NCBI GenBank assembly: GCA_017462015.1
Contig: JAFTRX010000043.1
Location: 1 to 42,015 of the forward strand
Direction: 5' to 3'
DNA: 42,015 bases
From: Lentisphaeria bacterium
GTDB taxonomy: Bacteria; Verrucomicrobiota; Lentisphaeria; Victivallales; Victivallaceae
Positions 35,838 through 42,015 of this stretch are shown piece by piece. Made by a program: the position numbers and the translations under genes. The notes beneath the pieces are model-generated. The model ran no database searches. It was not told the DNA's origin and saw only the letters and a program-made list of their open reading frames with translations. The first letter of the stretch is position 1, and every line of letters begins with the position of its first letter.

Positions 35838-37280
35838 GTGTTGAAAAAATTGTTGACGGGAATAGCGTTTTTATTCTGCATCGCAGTGATGGCAGAACCG
35901 GTAATTTACCGGGTGGGGATAAAGGAAAATCTGGAATTTCTGGAAGCAGGCAGAAGTGAGCGCATGGATCTCTATTATCCTGCCGATCCGCGGCCGGGAG
36001 ATAAGTTTCCCGGTATCGTCATTATTCACGGAGGCAGCTGGTGCCGCGGCATCCGCAACGCTGAACGGGAAATCAATATCGGTACCAATTTGGCCCGTAT
36101 GGGGTACGTTTGCATAAGTATCGATTACCGGTTGGCAACTCCGGGGAATGTAAAAAAATACGGCAGAACTTTTCCGGTGAATCTTCAGGATTGTAAAAAA
36201 GCGGTACAGTGGTTGAGAAAAAATGCGGAAAAACTGCATGTCGATGCCGGAAAAATCGGTTGTATCGGAGGGTCTGCCGGAGGACATCTTGCCGCGCTGC
36301 TCAGCGTAGCAGGTGTCGATGCCGGATTGGAACCGGAAAGTGCCGGTACGCCGGTGGACAGTTCCGTGCAGGCGTGTGTGAATTTGTATGGTGTTATGGA
36401 TTTTGCCGGATTCAGAACGAAGTCTGCGGTCAGCAAATACCGTTATAATGTCATGGGGGCAACTCCGGAGGCGAAACCGGGGGAATGGAAGTTGAGTTCT
36501 CCGATTGAAATGTTGGATGCCAATGATCCGCCGATGCTGCAAATCTACGCTTCAGCGGATAAGGTGGTTCACTTCCGGCAGGGAGAATTGATGAAAAAGG
36601 AGCTGGATAAGCAAGGAGTGTATAACGAATATATCTTGCTTGACGGATTCGGTCATGTGTTCAATCTGCAAAGATGGTACGGCAAACCGTTGCCGAAGTT
36701 TGTCCGTCAGCGGGTGCTGGCATTTTACGACCGGTTCCTGAAAAATCTTTCAAAGGCGGAAGCGGCAAAGCGTTTTGCTGCGTTGGAGAAATTTGAAAAA
36801 GCTCATCCTGAGTCCGCGTATTACGGAGTTTCCGCGCACAAAGGTGGAAAAGTCGGTAAAAATAAATGCGGGATCACGGTCACATCTTCCGATGGAAAAA
36901 AGGTGTTTGAGCCGGCATTTGATATGAAACTTGAAAAATTGAAGGAGCGTTCCGTCTCAAGTTTCCGGGAAGGCAGAACGGTTATAGTTTCAGGGAAAAC
37001 TGGCATAGACGGAACAATCGAGTGCGAAAGAATAGTTTTCCCGGGGAAACAGTCCAACGGGATCTCTGGGCGGCGCGGCATACTTAAAAAATCCGGTAAC
37101 AACTGGTTCCTGAAATCCGGAAAGAAAGCGTTTAAATTGAATATCGCGGAGAATAGCCGAATTTTGGTTTGTACCCCGGTTAAAGCAGCAGAAGTAAAAT
37201 CAGGAAGTGCGGTCGTTTTTCTGCAGGCGAGGGATTACGGGGATCAGCGAAAGATTTTTTACGCACTTTTAGCTGAATGA
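35838..37280 (+). CDS. Secreted alpha/beta-hydrolase esterase
   Basis: Exported esterase/lipase-like protein (480 aa) with signal peptide MLKKLLTGIAFLFCIAVMA. The hydrolase domain (about 40-300) has the oxyanion motif HGGSW (64-68) and nucleophile elbow GGSAGGH (Ser146). The probable acid is Asp241 (YASADKVV) and the His is His273 (GFGHVF), the layout of the BD-FAE/acetyl-esterase family. The C-terminal 180 residues form a separate, basic, beta-rich region I do not recognise. The start is GTG 35838 after AGGAAGGG. It probably de-esterifies glycans outside the cytoplasm (inference). A clear terminator follows. Confidence 0.82.
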   Translation: MLKKLLTGIAFLFCIAVMAEPVIYRVGIKENLEFLEAGRSERMDLYYPADPRPGDKFPGIVIIHGGSWCRGIRNAEREINIGTNLARMGYVCISIDYRLATPGNVKKYGRTFPVNLQDCKKAVQWLRKNAEKLHVDAGKIGCIGGSAGGHLAALLSVAGVDAGLEPESAGTPVDSSVQACVNLYGVMDFAGFRTKSAVSKYRYNVMGATPEAKPGEWKLSSPIEMLDANDPPMLQIYASADKVVHFRQGELMKKELDKQGVYNEYILLDGFGHVFNLQRWYGKPLPKFVRQRVLAFYDRFLKNLSKAEAAKRFAALEKFEKAHPESAYYGVSAHKGGKVGKNKCGITVTSSDGKKVFEPAFDMKLEKLKERSVSSFREGRTVIVSGKTGIDGTIECERIVFPGKQSNGISGRRGILKKSGNNWFLKSGKKAFKLNIAENSRILVCTPVKAAEVKSGSAVVFLQARDYGDQRKIFYALLAE

Positions 37281-37307
37281 AATCCACAGCCTCGCGCATC
37301 ATTCATC

Positions 37308-37341
37308 GCGGATTGAACTTCATCGTTCAATCCGCTTTTTT
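37308..37341 (+). terminator. Intrinsic terminator after the esterase gene
   Basis: GCGGATTGAAC (37308-37318), 6-nt loop, GTTCAATCCGC (37325-37335): perfect 11-bp stem with six T after it. Confidence 0.92.
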
Positions 37342-37438
37342 GTTCAGTCAATAAAACGCTTACACAAATTTAAGTTCCTGCGGCTTGGAAACAAATGGCA
37401 ATCTCACACGTTGTGTTAAATTTTATAAAGCGCATAAC

Positions 37439-38080
37439 TTATTTTTCAAATTTCGGTTTACGATGTAAAATATTCACATCGAGCCAAGCTGCGATACGGG
37501 CGAATTTTTCCCGTTTTCGGTTGCGAGCGATAAGCCATTTTAATTGTTTCGGTTCTGCGGCGTAAAATGCGGTAGCTTCAATACCGTGTTTTTTAGCAAT
37601 GTAAACGGCTCTTTCTGCGTGTCCGGATTGAGTGATGATGAGGAATTTTTCTTTTCCGAAAACATTTTTCGCTCTCACAACTGAATCCAGTGTCCGGAAT
37701 CCGGCATAATCTAACGTCATCGCATTTTCCGGAACTCCCTGCTCAAGCAGTGCATTTTTCATATCGCTCGGTTCATCATAATCTTTTGTACTGTTGTCTC
37801 CGGAAATCAAAATGTGTTTGATTTTACCGGCATAAAATAATTTTGTCGCCGCTTCGATGCGTCCTGCAAAATATAAATTTGTCACTCCATTGGGCGTGAT
37901 TTTCGCCGCCCCCGGAAGCAATGCCGTTTCCGTTGCCGGAACATTATTTATATTATCGTAACAATATTTTTTGCAATCAAATATTACACAGTTGCAGTAC
38001 CACACAAAAAAGACTGCTCCCGCCGCAACAATCACAGCGGGGACAGTTATCCATAATGCAATTTTCCAAAACTTTTTCAA
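37439..38080 (-). CDS. sanA: SanA/YdcF-family (DUF218) envelope protein
   Basis: Single-span membrane protein with a DUF218 domain (213 aa from the chosen start). LKKFWKIALWITVPAVIVAAG forms the N-terminal helix. SanA-type motifs follow: LLPGAAKITPNGVTNLYFAGRIEAA, ILISGDNSTKDYDEPSDMKNAL, LDYAGFRTLDSVVRAKNVFG and IITQSGHAERAVYIAKKHGI. In E. coli SanA affects the envelope barrier to vancomycin at high temperature. The start is uncertain: TTG 38080 with AGG 10 nt upstream is preferred, while TTG 38182 would add 34 residues. It is an isolated gene next to tRNA-Arg. Confidence 0.82.
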   Translation of the reverse strand: MKKFWKIALWITVPAVIVAAGAVFFVWYCNCVIFDCKKYCYDNINNVPATETALLPGAAKITPNGVTNLYFAGRIEAATKLFYAGKIKHILISGDNSTKDYDEPSDMKNALLEQGVPENAMTLDYAGFRTLDSVVRAKNVFGKEKFLIITQSGHAERAVYIAKKHGIEATAFYAAEPKQLKWLIARNRKREKFARIAAWLDVNILHRKPKFEK

Positions 38081-38215
38081 TGAATGGCAACCTGTTTGCG
38101 ATTGATTTTTCCAGTGACAGCCATCACCGTAATTCCTACTGCGATGAGCGTGTTTTTGCAGTATTTGGCAAAAAATCCGCAAAAGTTGTAAACTCTTGCG
38201 GATAAGTGTCTAAAA

Positions 38216-38292
38216 TGGTACACCCGGCGGGATTCGAACCCACGACCTTCTACTCCGGAGGCAGACGCTCTATCCAGCTGAGCTACGGGTGC
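38216..38292 (-). tRNA. tRNA-Arg (anticodon CCG)
   Basis: Minus-strand cloverleaf: acceptor GCACCCG/CGGGTGT, D-arm GCTCAGCTGGATAGAGC, anticodon loop CTCCGGA (CCG) and T-arm GTGGGTTCGAATCCCGC, with encoded CCA at 38216-38218. The length is 77 nt. It borders the AT-rich element; its 5' end faces the integrase. Confidence 0.95.
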
Positions 38293-38312
38293 AACGCATT
38301 TGCTATTATTGT

Positions 38313-38341
38313 AATATAGACTTCAGATTCACTTTTGTCAA
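38313..38341 (-). promoter_or_regulatory. Promoter of tRNA-Arg
   Basis: On the minus strand TTGACA (38336-38341), 17-nt spacer, TATATT (38313-38318), 20 nt before the tRNA. It shows that host sequence extends at least to 38341. Confidence 0.82.
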
Positions 38342-38398
38342 GGAGAAAAAGTCTTTTTTGGAGTGTTTTTCGTAATTTTTTCGTAATCGAAACCATAT

Positions 38399-38426
38399 TT
38401 GACAAAAAAATTTTTTATATTATATT
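38399..38426 (+). promoter_or_regulatory. Promoter of the integrase gene
   Basis: TTGACA (38399-38404), 16-nt A/T-only spacer, TATATT (38421-38426), about 34 nt before ATG 38461. Confidence 0.7.
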
Positions 38427-38460
38427 ATTCCTGTCAAAATAAAAAAAGATGGAGATATTA

Positions 38461-39903
38461 ATGACTATAAGAAAAATAAAAGGAAAATTTTATTACGAGG
38501 TCATGATCAATGGCAAACGCTACAATGGCACCTGCAAAGGGTGTACTACAAAAATGCAAGCGGTCAAATTTGCTACAGAGGATATTGCTCAAAGAACGCG
38601 TACAGAAAATGATAGCGTTGAAATCCAAATTGCAAGATGCGAAGAGCAAATACGAGTGTTGCGTGGTGGTGTTTCTATCAAGTTGAGTGATGCTTTTGAT
38701 AGAGCACTCAGTAAATCAGATAGACAGGTCAGTGCAAAAACAGTAGCTCAAAATAGAAGCAGTTTTAATGACTTCAGAGTATTTGCCCAAAGAAAATATG
38801 GGGTAATTGATGTTGATAAAGTTTCCGCAGATATCGCCCGTCAGTATATACTATATGTCAGACAGAATGGCAGATTTGTTCAACGTGGAACATATATTCG
38901 TGGAAATAAAACGATAAAATTGAATAACTACAGCAAATTATTGTCTGTTGAGTCAATAAACAAAATAATTAAGGTTTGCAGATGGGTGTTCAGTAAGTTA
39001 ATGTTGGAAGCAAAGTTGGATTCAAATCCGTTCGCATATGTCTCTCTTGATACCAAAAAAAACGAAAGTAGAGAGCCATTTTCGGATGAAGAAATCAGGC
39101 AGATTATATTTGCCGATGACCAATTTTGTGTGCCGTTATTCCGTATTGGACTGTATACGGGATTGCGCGAAGGGGATGTTTGTTGCCTTAAGTGGGAAAA
39201 TATTGATTTCAGAAAAAATCTTATTCATTTAACAATGCAAAAAACTGGCGAGGCAGTTCGTATTCCAATATTGGATGGCGAATTTTTAATGTCATTGTAC
39301 AATTCCTCCGAATATGTTTTACCGGAACATGCGAAGATGTATCAAAATAATAAGAGTGGCATAACGTACAGATTAAAAGCTTTTTTGGCAAAACTTGGAA
39401 TTAAAAGTACACGTAAGTTATCAAAGCGTGACAGGGTTGTTAGTGTGAAAGATTTTCACTCTTGTCGTCATACTTTTGCTGTGATTTGTGCTCACAGAGG
39501 AATTTCTTTGAGTGTAGTACAAGCCGCGTTGGGACACACCAGCCCTAAAACGACTGAAATTTATTTGCAGCATCAAAGGTACGAGGCGTTGCAAACTGAA
39601 TTTAAAAAATTTTCTTTATTTGACTTCAAAGTGGCAAAAAATGATATATATAACAGCATTAGACTTTCCAATTCACTGTCAGAAGGAGGAGAATCCATAA
39701 GCCGTTTTAGCGTAAAAAATCCAAGGTTATTTAAAGTGATGAAGGAAATATGCGAATTTGTTCCTCCAGAGAACTTGAAAAAAATAATGGAGGAGTTGGG
39801 ATTAAAATATTTCCCCAACGAGATTTCAGAAATACCCCATCCTGTTCCAGACTGTGAAATGCCAATTCATTTGATAGATGATTTGGAAAACGTTGCGGTA
39901 TAG
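38461..39903 (+). CDS. Tyrosine recombinase / integrase
   Basis: Site-specific recombinase of an integrative element (480 aa). It has an N-terminal Arm-like domain (MTIRKIKGKFYYEVMINGKR) and a SAM-like core-binding domain (about 75-190). The catalytic domain has Arg236 (LYTGLREGD), His333-x-x-Arg336 (FHSCRHTFA), His359 (ALGHTSPKTTEIY) and nucleophile Tyr368. A 110-residue C-terminal extension follows. ATG 38461 follows GGAG by 8 nt. It is strongly AT-rich, unlike the genes before it. It is the only gene here ending in TAG; if TAG is read as sense, it would extend 13 codons to TAA at 39940. Confidence 0.92.
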   Translation: MTIRKIKGKFYYEVMINGKRYNGTCKGCTTKMQAVKFATEDIAQRTRTENDSVEIQIARCEEQIRVLRGGVSIKLSDAFDRALSKSDRQVSAKTVAQNRSSFNDFRVFAQRKYGVIDVDKVSADIARQYILYVRQNGRFVQRGTYIRGNKTIKLNNYSKLLSVESINKIIKVCRWVFSKLMLEAKLDSNPFAYVSLDTKKNESREPFSDEEIRQIIFADDQFCVPLFRIGLYTGLREGDVCCLKWENIDFRKNLIHLTMQKTGEAVRIPILDGEFLMSLYNSSEYVLPEHAKMYQNNKSGITYRLKAFLAKLGIKSTRKLSKRDRVVSVKDFHSCRHTFAVICAHRGISLSVVQAALGHTSPKTTEIYLQHQRYEALQTEFKKFSLFDFKVAKNDIYNSIRLSNSLSEGGESISRFSVKNPRLFKVMKEICEFVPPENLKKIMEELGLKYFPNEISEIPHPVPDCEMPIHLIDDLENVAV

Positions 39904-40030
39904 TTTATTTCAATTTTAAACCGCCGCCAGTTGCGATTGTAAGTCGAGGTGACTAAATTATTGCAAATTTGTTGATCGCGCCCAGAATTGTTTAAAATAA
40001 AAATAACAACATTTAAGTGATAAAAGTTCC

Positions 40031-40036
40031 TATAAT
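40031..40036 (+). promoter_or_regulatory. Possible -10 box before the recoded gene
   Basis: TATAAT at 40031-40036, 54 nt before ATG 40090, without a convincing -35. The gap 39904-40089 shows nothing else I can name. Confidence 0.35.
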
Positions 40037-40089
40037 GGTAATCAAGGTACTATAGAGATAATTTATTAAGATTAATAGAGGAAAAAAAT

Positions 40090-41328
40090 ATGATCATGAA
40101 TATGAGGATGAAGTATTAGGATTTGTTTGATATAGAAAATCAATATGATTAGAGTATAAAGGTTGATTTTTACAGATATTCAGAACATGAAGAGGTACAT
40201 AGAATTTCAGAAATAATCTTGTCTGAAATGAATTTGAGCAGTTTCAAAAAAAGAGATGTTTATAAGATAAAAGATTACATAAAAAATTTGATTTGCAACT
40301 TTTATATTGCATATAAGATAAAAAAATGTGTTGCCATTCCCAGAAAAAAAGCCTATTATTCGGAATATTCAAATTTTGCATTTGGAAAAATAAGTTTCAG
40401 ATTTTTTATGTTTTCGTTGGATTTCCTCGTGGAAAACAAATATGTTTCTAAAAAAACTGGGTATAAAGCATTTGGAGGCAACCACAAAAGCAAACCAAGT
40501 AAATATTGGGCTGTAGAAAAGCTCTACTTGCATTTTAACAATATAAAAGCAGATGATATTTTCTCTGTTTCTACTCCTCCAATAATATTGAAAGACGAAT
40601 GCAAAAATCCCATTGATTTCAAATAGACTCCTGCTCTAAGAAAACTTAAAAAAACGATTTCTAAAATAAATGAACTTTATGAATCTTCAGACATCAGGAC
40701 AGTTATTACAAATGAAAGAAACACAACGAGATTATTTCCACATTTAACGGCAATATTCAACAACAGCTCATGGAAAGAAGGTGGTCGACTGTATTCGACG
40801 GTATATCGAGGTGTTTATTCTTACCAAACATTAGCAAAAAATGAAAGAAAAAATATAAAAATTAATGGAAAAGCAACCATAGAATTGGATTATTCCAGCT
40901 TGCATTTAACAATATTGTATGCAAAAAAAGGATTAATATTGGATAAAGACCCGTATGGGTTTGATCTATGCCGAGATTTGGCCAAAAAAGCGATTTTAAT
41001 ATTGATAAACGCAAGGACATAGTGTGCCGCTGTAAAAGCATTGAATCGAGAATTTCAATACACGATAGACTGCCGTTCGATCGTGGCGGCGGCAAAGCAT
41101 TTTCATCAGCCGATAAAAGAATATTTCGGCAGCGGAATTGGATTAAAGCTTCAAAATGAAGATGGAAAAATTGCATTGACGATAGTTGATTATTTCAGAA
41201 AGCGAGGAATCGTTTGTCTGCCTGTACACGATTCTTTTATTATCGCGAAAAAATACTCAGACTAGCTGCGAGAAGTCATGCAGAAAAATTTTTATCTCCG
41301 TTATGGTGTCGCGATTGGAATACATTGA
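40090..41328 (+). CDS. Polymerase-palm-like protein with five in-frame TAG codons (amber-recoded)
   Basis: The frame runs 413 codons from ATG 40090 (AGAGGA 7-8 nt upstream) to TGA 41326. In-frame TAG occurs at 40117, 40150, 40624, 41020 and 41263 (residues 10, 21, 179, 311, 392). There is no TAA, TGA or frameshift. Read with TAG as an amino acid, it resembles a family I recall from integrative elements and phages. It has a winged-helix-like YVSKKTGYK region, INELYESSDI, NNSSWKEGGRLYS, and INGKATIELDYSSLHLTILYA (motif A-like Asp267). KAILILINA, YFGSGIGLKLQ and CLPVHDSFI (motif C-like His380-Asp381) follow. The fold resembles PolA/T7 RNA polymerase palms. Homology continues on both sides of each TAG. 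A pseudogene with five amber mutations is the main alternative. Confidence 0.72.
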
Positions 41329-41532
41329 CATATAATATATACAATTAAGTAGAGGATTATAAAGGTTTTATACCCTCAATATCTAAAAACCTTGATTCCA
41401 TCAACGAAAATTTAATTTTTTTAATGTATAAAAATAAGAAAAATCCAACATTGTATTCGAAGTCATAAATACTAAAATCAACGCATCGAAGGTAATACTT
41501 GATGAATGTCTACAGTTTTTTTTATTAACTGC

Positions 41533-41561
41533 TTGAATATTGTTTTTGAATGTGATATATT
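41533..41561 (+). promoter_or_regulatory. Putative promoter before the structured region
   Basis: TTGAAT (41533-41538), 17-nt spacer, TATATT (41556-41561). No ORF follows, so a noncoding transcript through the hairpin at 41640 is possible. Confidence 0.5.
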
Positions 41562-41639
41562 AAGCGCTGACTATTGACAGGGACAAATGTTTCCGAATAT
41601 CAATAGGGCTAATTGACAACCGTTATATTTCAGCAAATG

Positions 41640-41774
41640 TCTCGAAAATCCGCCAAGAAATAAAGACTTTTTGCAGTAATCGCAGATGAAATGTATCCGG
41701 TAGGATTGTGTCTACACATCTTGCCGGACGTTCTCCAGCATGATTACTGCAGGTTCTTGGCGGAACCTTCGAGA
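41640..41774 (+). ncRNA. Candidate structured RNA: 135-nt nested hairpin
   Basis: Four nested helices share one axis. TCTCGAA (41640-41646) pairs with TTCGAGA (41768-41774). TCCGCCAAGAA (41649-41659) pairs with TTCTTGGCGGA (41754-41764). TGCAGTAATC (41672-41681) pairs with GATTACTGCA (41742-41751). TCCGGTA (41696-41702) pairs with TTGCCGGA (41721-41728) and continues inward. I cannot match it to a known RNA family. It could also be a DNA-level recombination or replication site. Confidence 0.5.
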
Positions 41775-41785
41775 CTGTGTTTGGG

Positions 41786-41810
41786 AACGTTCGGTTTTTA
41801 TTTGAACGTT
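41786..41810 (+). repeat. Short hairpin next to the structured region
   Basis: AACGTTC (41786-41792) and GAACGTT (41804-41810) pair around an 11-nt T-rich loop. No U-tract follows, so it is not a typical terminator. Confidence 0.5.
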
Positions 41811-42015
41811 ACCAAGCATACTGGATTTCGCAGCAAAAAGTTGTGGAATCGGCGAGCTTACTAAAGTTTAGGGGATTCCGATTGTGAGAACGATAACTGC
41901 TTCTACAGCATTTAAGATACCGTTTTGCGGCATTGTTTTTCCGCAGTCCGCATCTTCGTTATCCTCTGCAGTTTTTCGAAACTCTGAAAAACTGTCTTGC
42001 GCGAACGAAGTGAGC

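Larger units (their letters stand above)
41329..42015. other. Noncoding AT-rich tail of the element
   Basis: No ORF is supported here, also when TAG is read through on the plus strand. From about 41640 the GC content rises and inverted repeats are frequent: 41640-41774, 41786-41810, and a weaker GGAATC/GATTCC pair near 41844-41881. I found no tRNA, including no CTA-anticodon suppressor. The right end of the element is not identified. Confidence 0.55.

Noticed and set aside
40862-41176. 104-codon minus-strand frame
   Set aside because: Antisense to the recoded gene, without motif or ribosome site.
40090-41328. Ordinary pseudogene with random stops
   Set aside because: Five stops are all TAG, with no TAA, TGA or frameshift over 413 codons in AT-rich DNA, and motifs are intact. 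It is kept as the main alternative, not the preferred reading.
41640-41774. Integron attC site or retron msr-msd
   Set aside because: The core attC motifs (RYYYAAC/GTTRRRY) were not found, and no reverse transcriptase is next to it.
38216-41800. Direct repeat of the tRNA-Arg end marking att sites
   Set aside because: No second copy of the tRNA end was seen in the window, so no attachment site is called.
41329-42015. Suppressor tRNA with anticodon CTA
   Set aside because: I looked for tRNA arms and found none here. If it exists, it must lie outside the window.

Overview
The window looks like a chromosomal piece of a Lentisphaerota (Victivallales-like) bacterium, probably gut-associated. This is an inference from gene content: long-leader prepilins ending in H-X9-DG domains, a secreted DUF4838 protein, a large pseudopilin operon, and GC-rich mosaic repeats between genes. 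Host promoters repeatedly follow TTGACA/TTGCAA-N17-TATATT. By my count the 30 host genes end 22 times in TGA, 8 times in TAA and never in TAG.

Layout. 1-7050: a tight minus-strand operon parE-parC-UMF1 transporter-ABC permease with a promoter and an intrinsic terminator. 7069-7580: dispersed repeats. 7717-12690: two H-X9-DG prepilins, the first with a 60-residue insertion in its signal region, then a secreted DUF4838 protein. 12790: tRNA-Thr. 12933-18664: a four-gene minor-pseudopilin operon (GspH, I, J and K-like). 18669-19124: repeats. 19125-21622: tolB-folC on the minus strand. 21680-24381: two divergent cysteine desulfurase-like genes and a DUF493 gene. 24440-26095: an unrecognised envelope module (coiled-coil membrane protein, 42-residue membrane peptide, small lipoprotein). 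26116-31513: a PocR/AraC regulator divergent from an N-acetylhexosamine 1-kinase, then a TIM-barrel isomerase and GTP-dependent PEP carboxykinase. 31586-33997: a HAD hydrolase, and trpB behind what reads as a classical ribosome-mediated trp attenuator (20-codon leader with three Trp codons, competing hairpins, terminator). 34029-37341: an atypical M19 dipeptidase, an acetyltransferase and a secreted esterase. 37439-38292: a SanA-like protein and tRNA-Arg.

38399-42015 is AT-rich and foreign-looking. It has a tyrosine recombinase and then a 413-codon reading frame (40090-41328) that starts at a good ribosome binding site and ends at TGA. This frame has five in-frame TAG codons, no in-frame TAA or TGA, and no frameshift. 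With TAG read as sense it gives an apparently complete protein with polymerase-palm-like motifs (ELDYSSLH and LPVHDSFI). This points to amber-recoded translation in an integrated element, as known from TAG-to-Gln gut phages. Downstream lies a promoter followed by a 135-nt nested imperfect hairpin, a candidate structured RNA.

The most notable observations are the amber-recoded polymerase-like gene, the trpB attenuator, and the modular, palindrome-bearing prepilin leaders tied to repeat families shared with intergenic regions.
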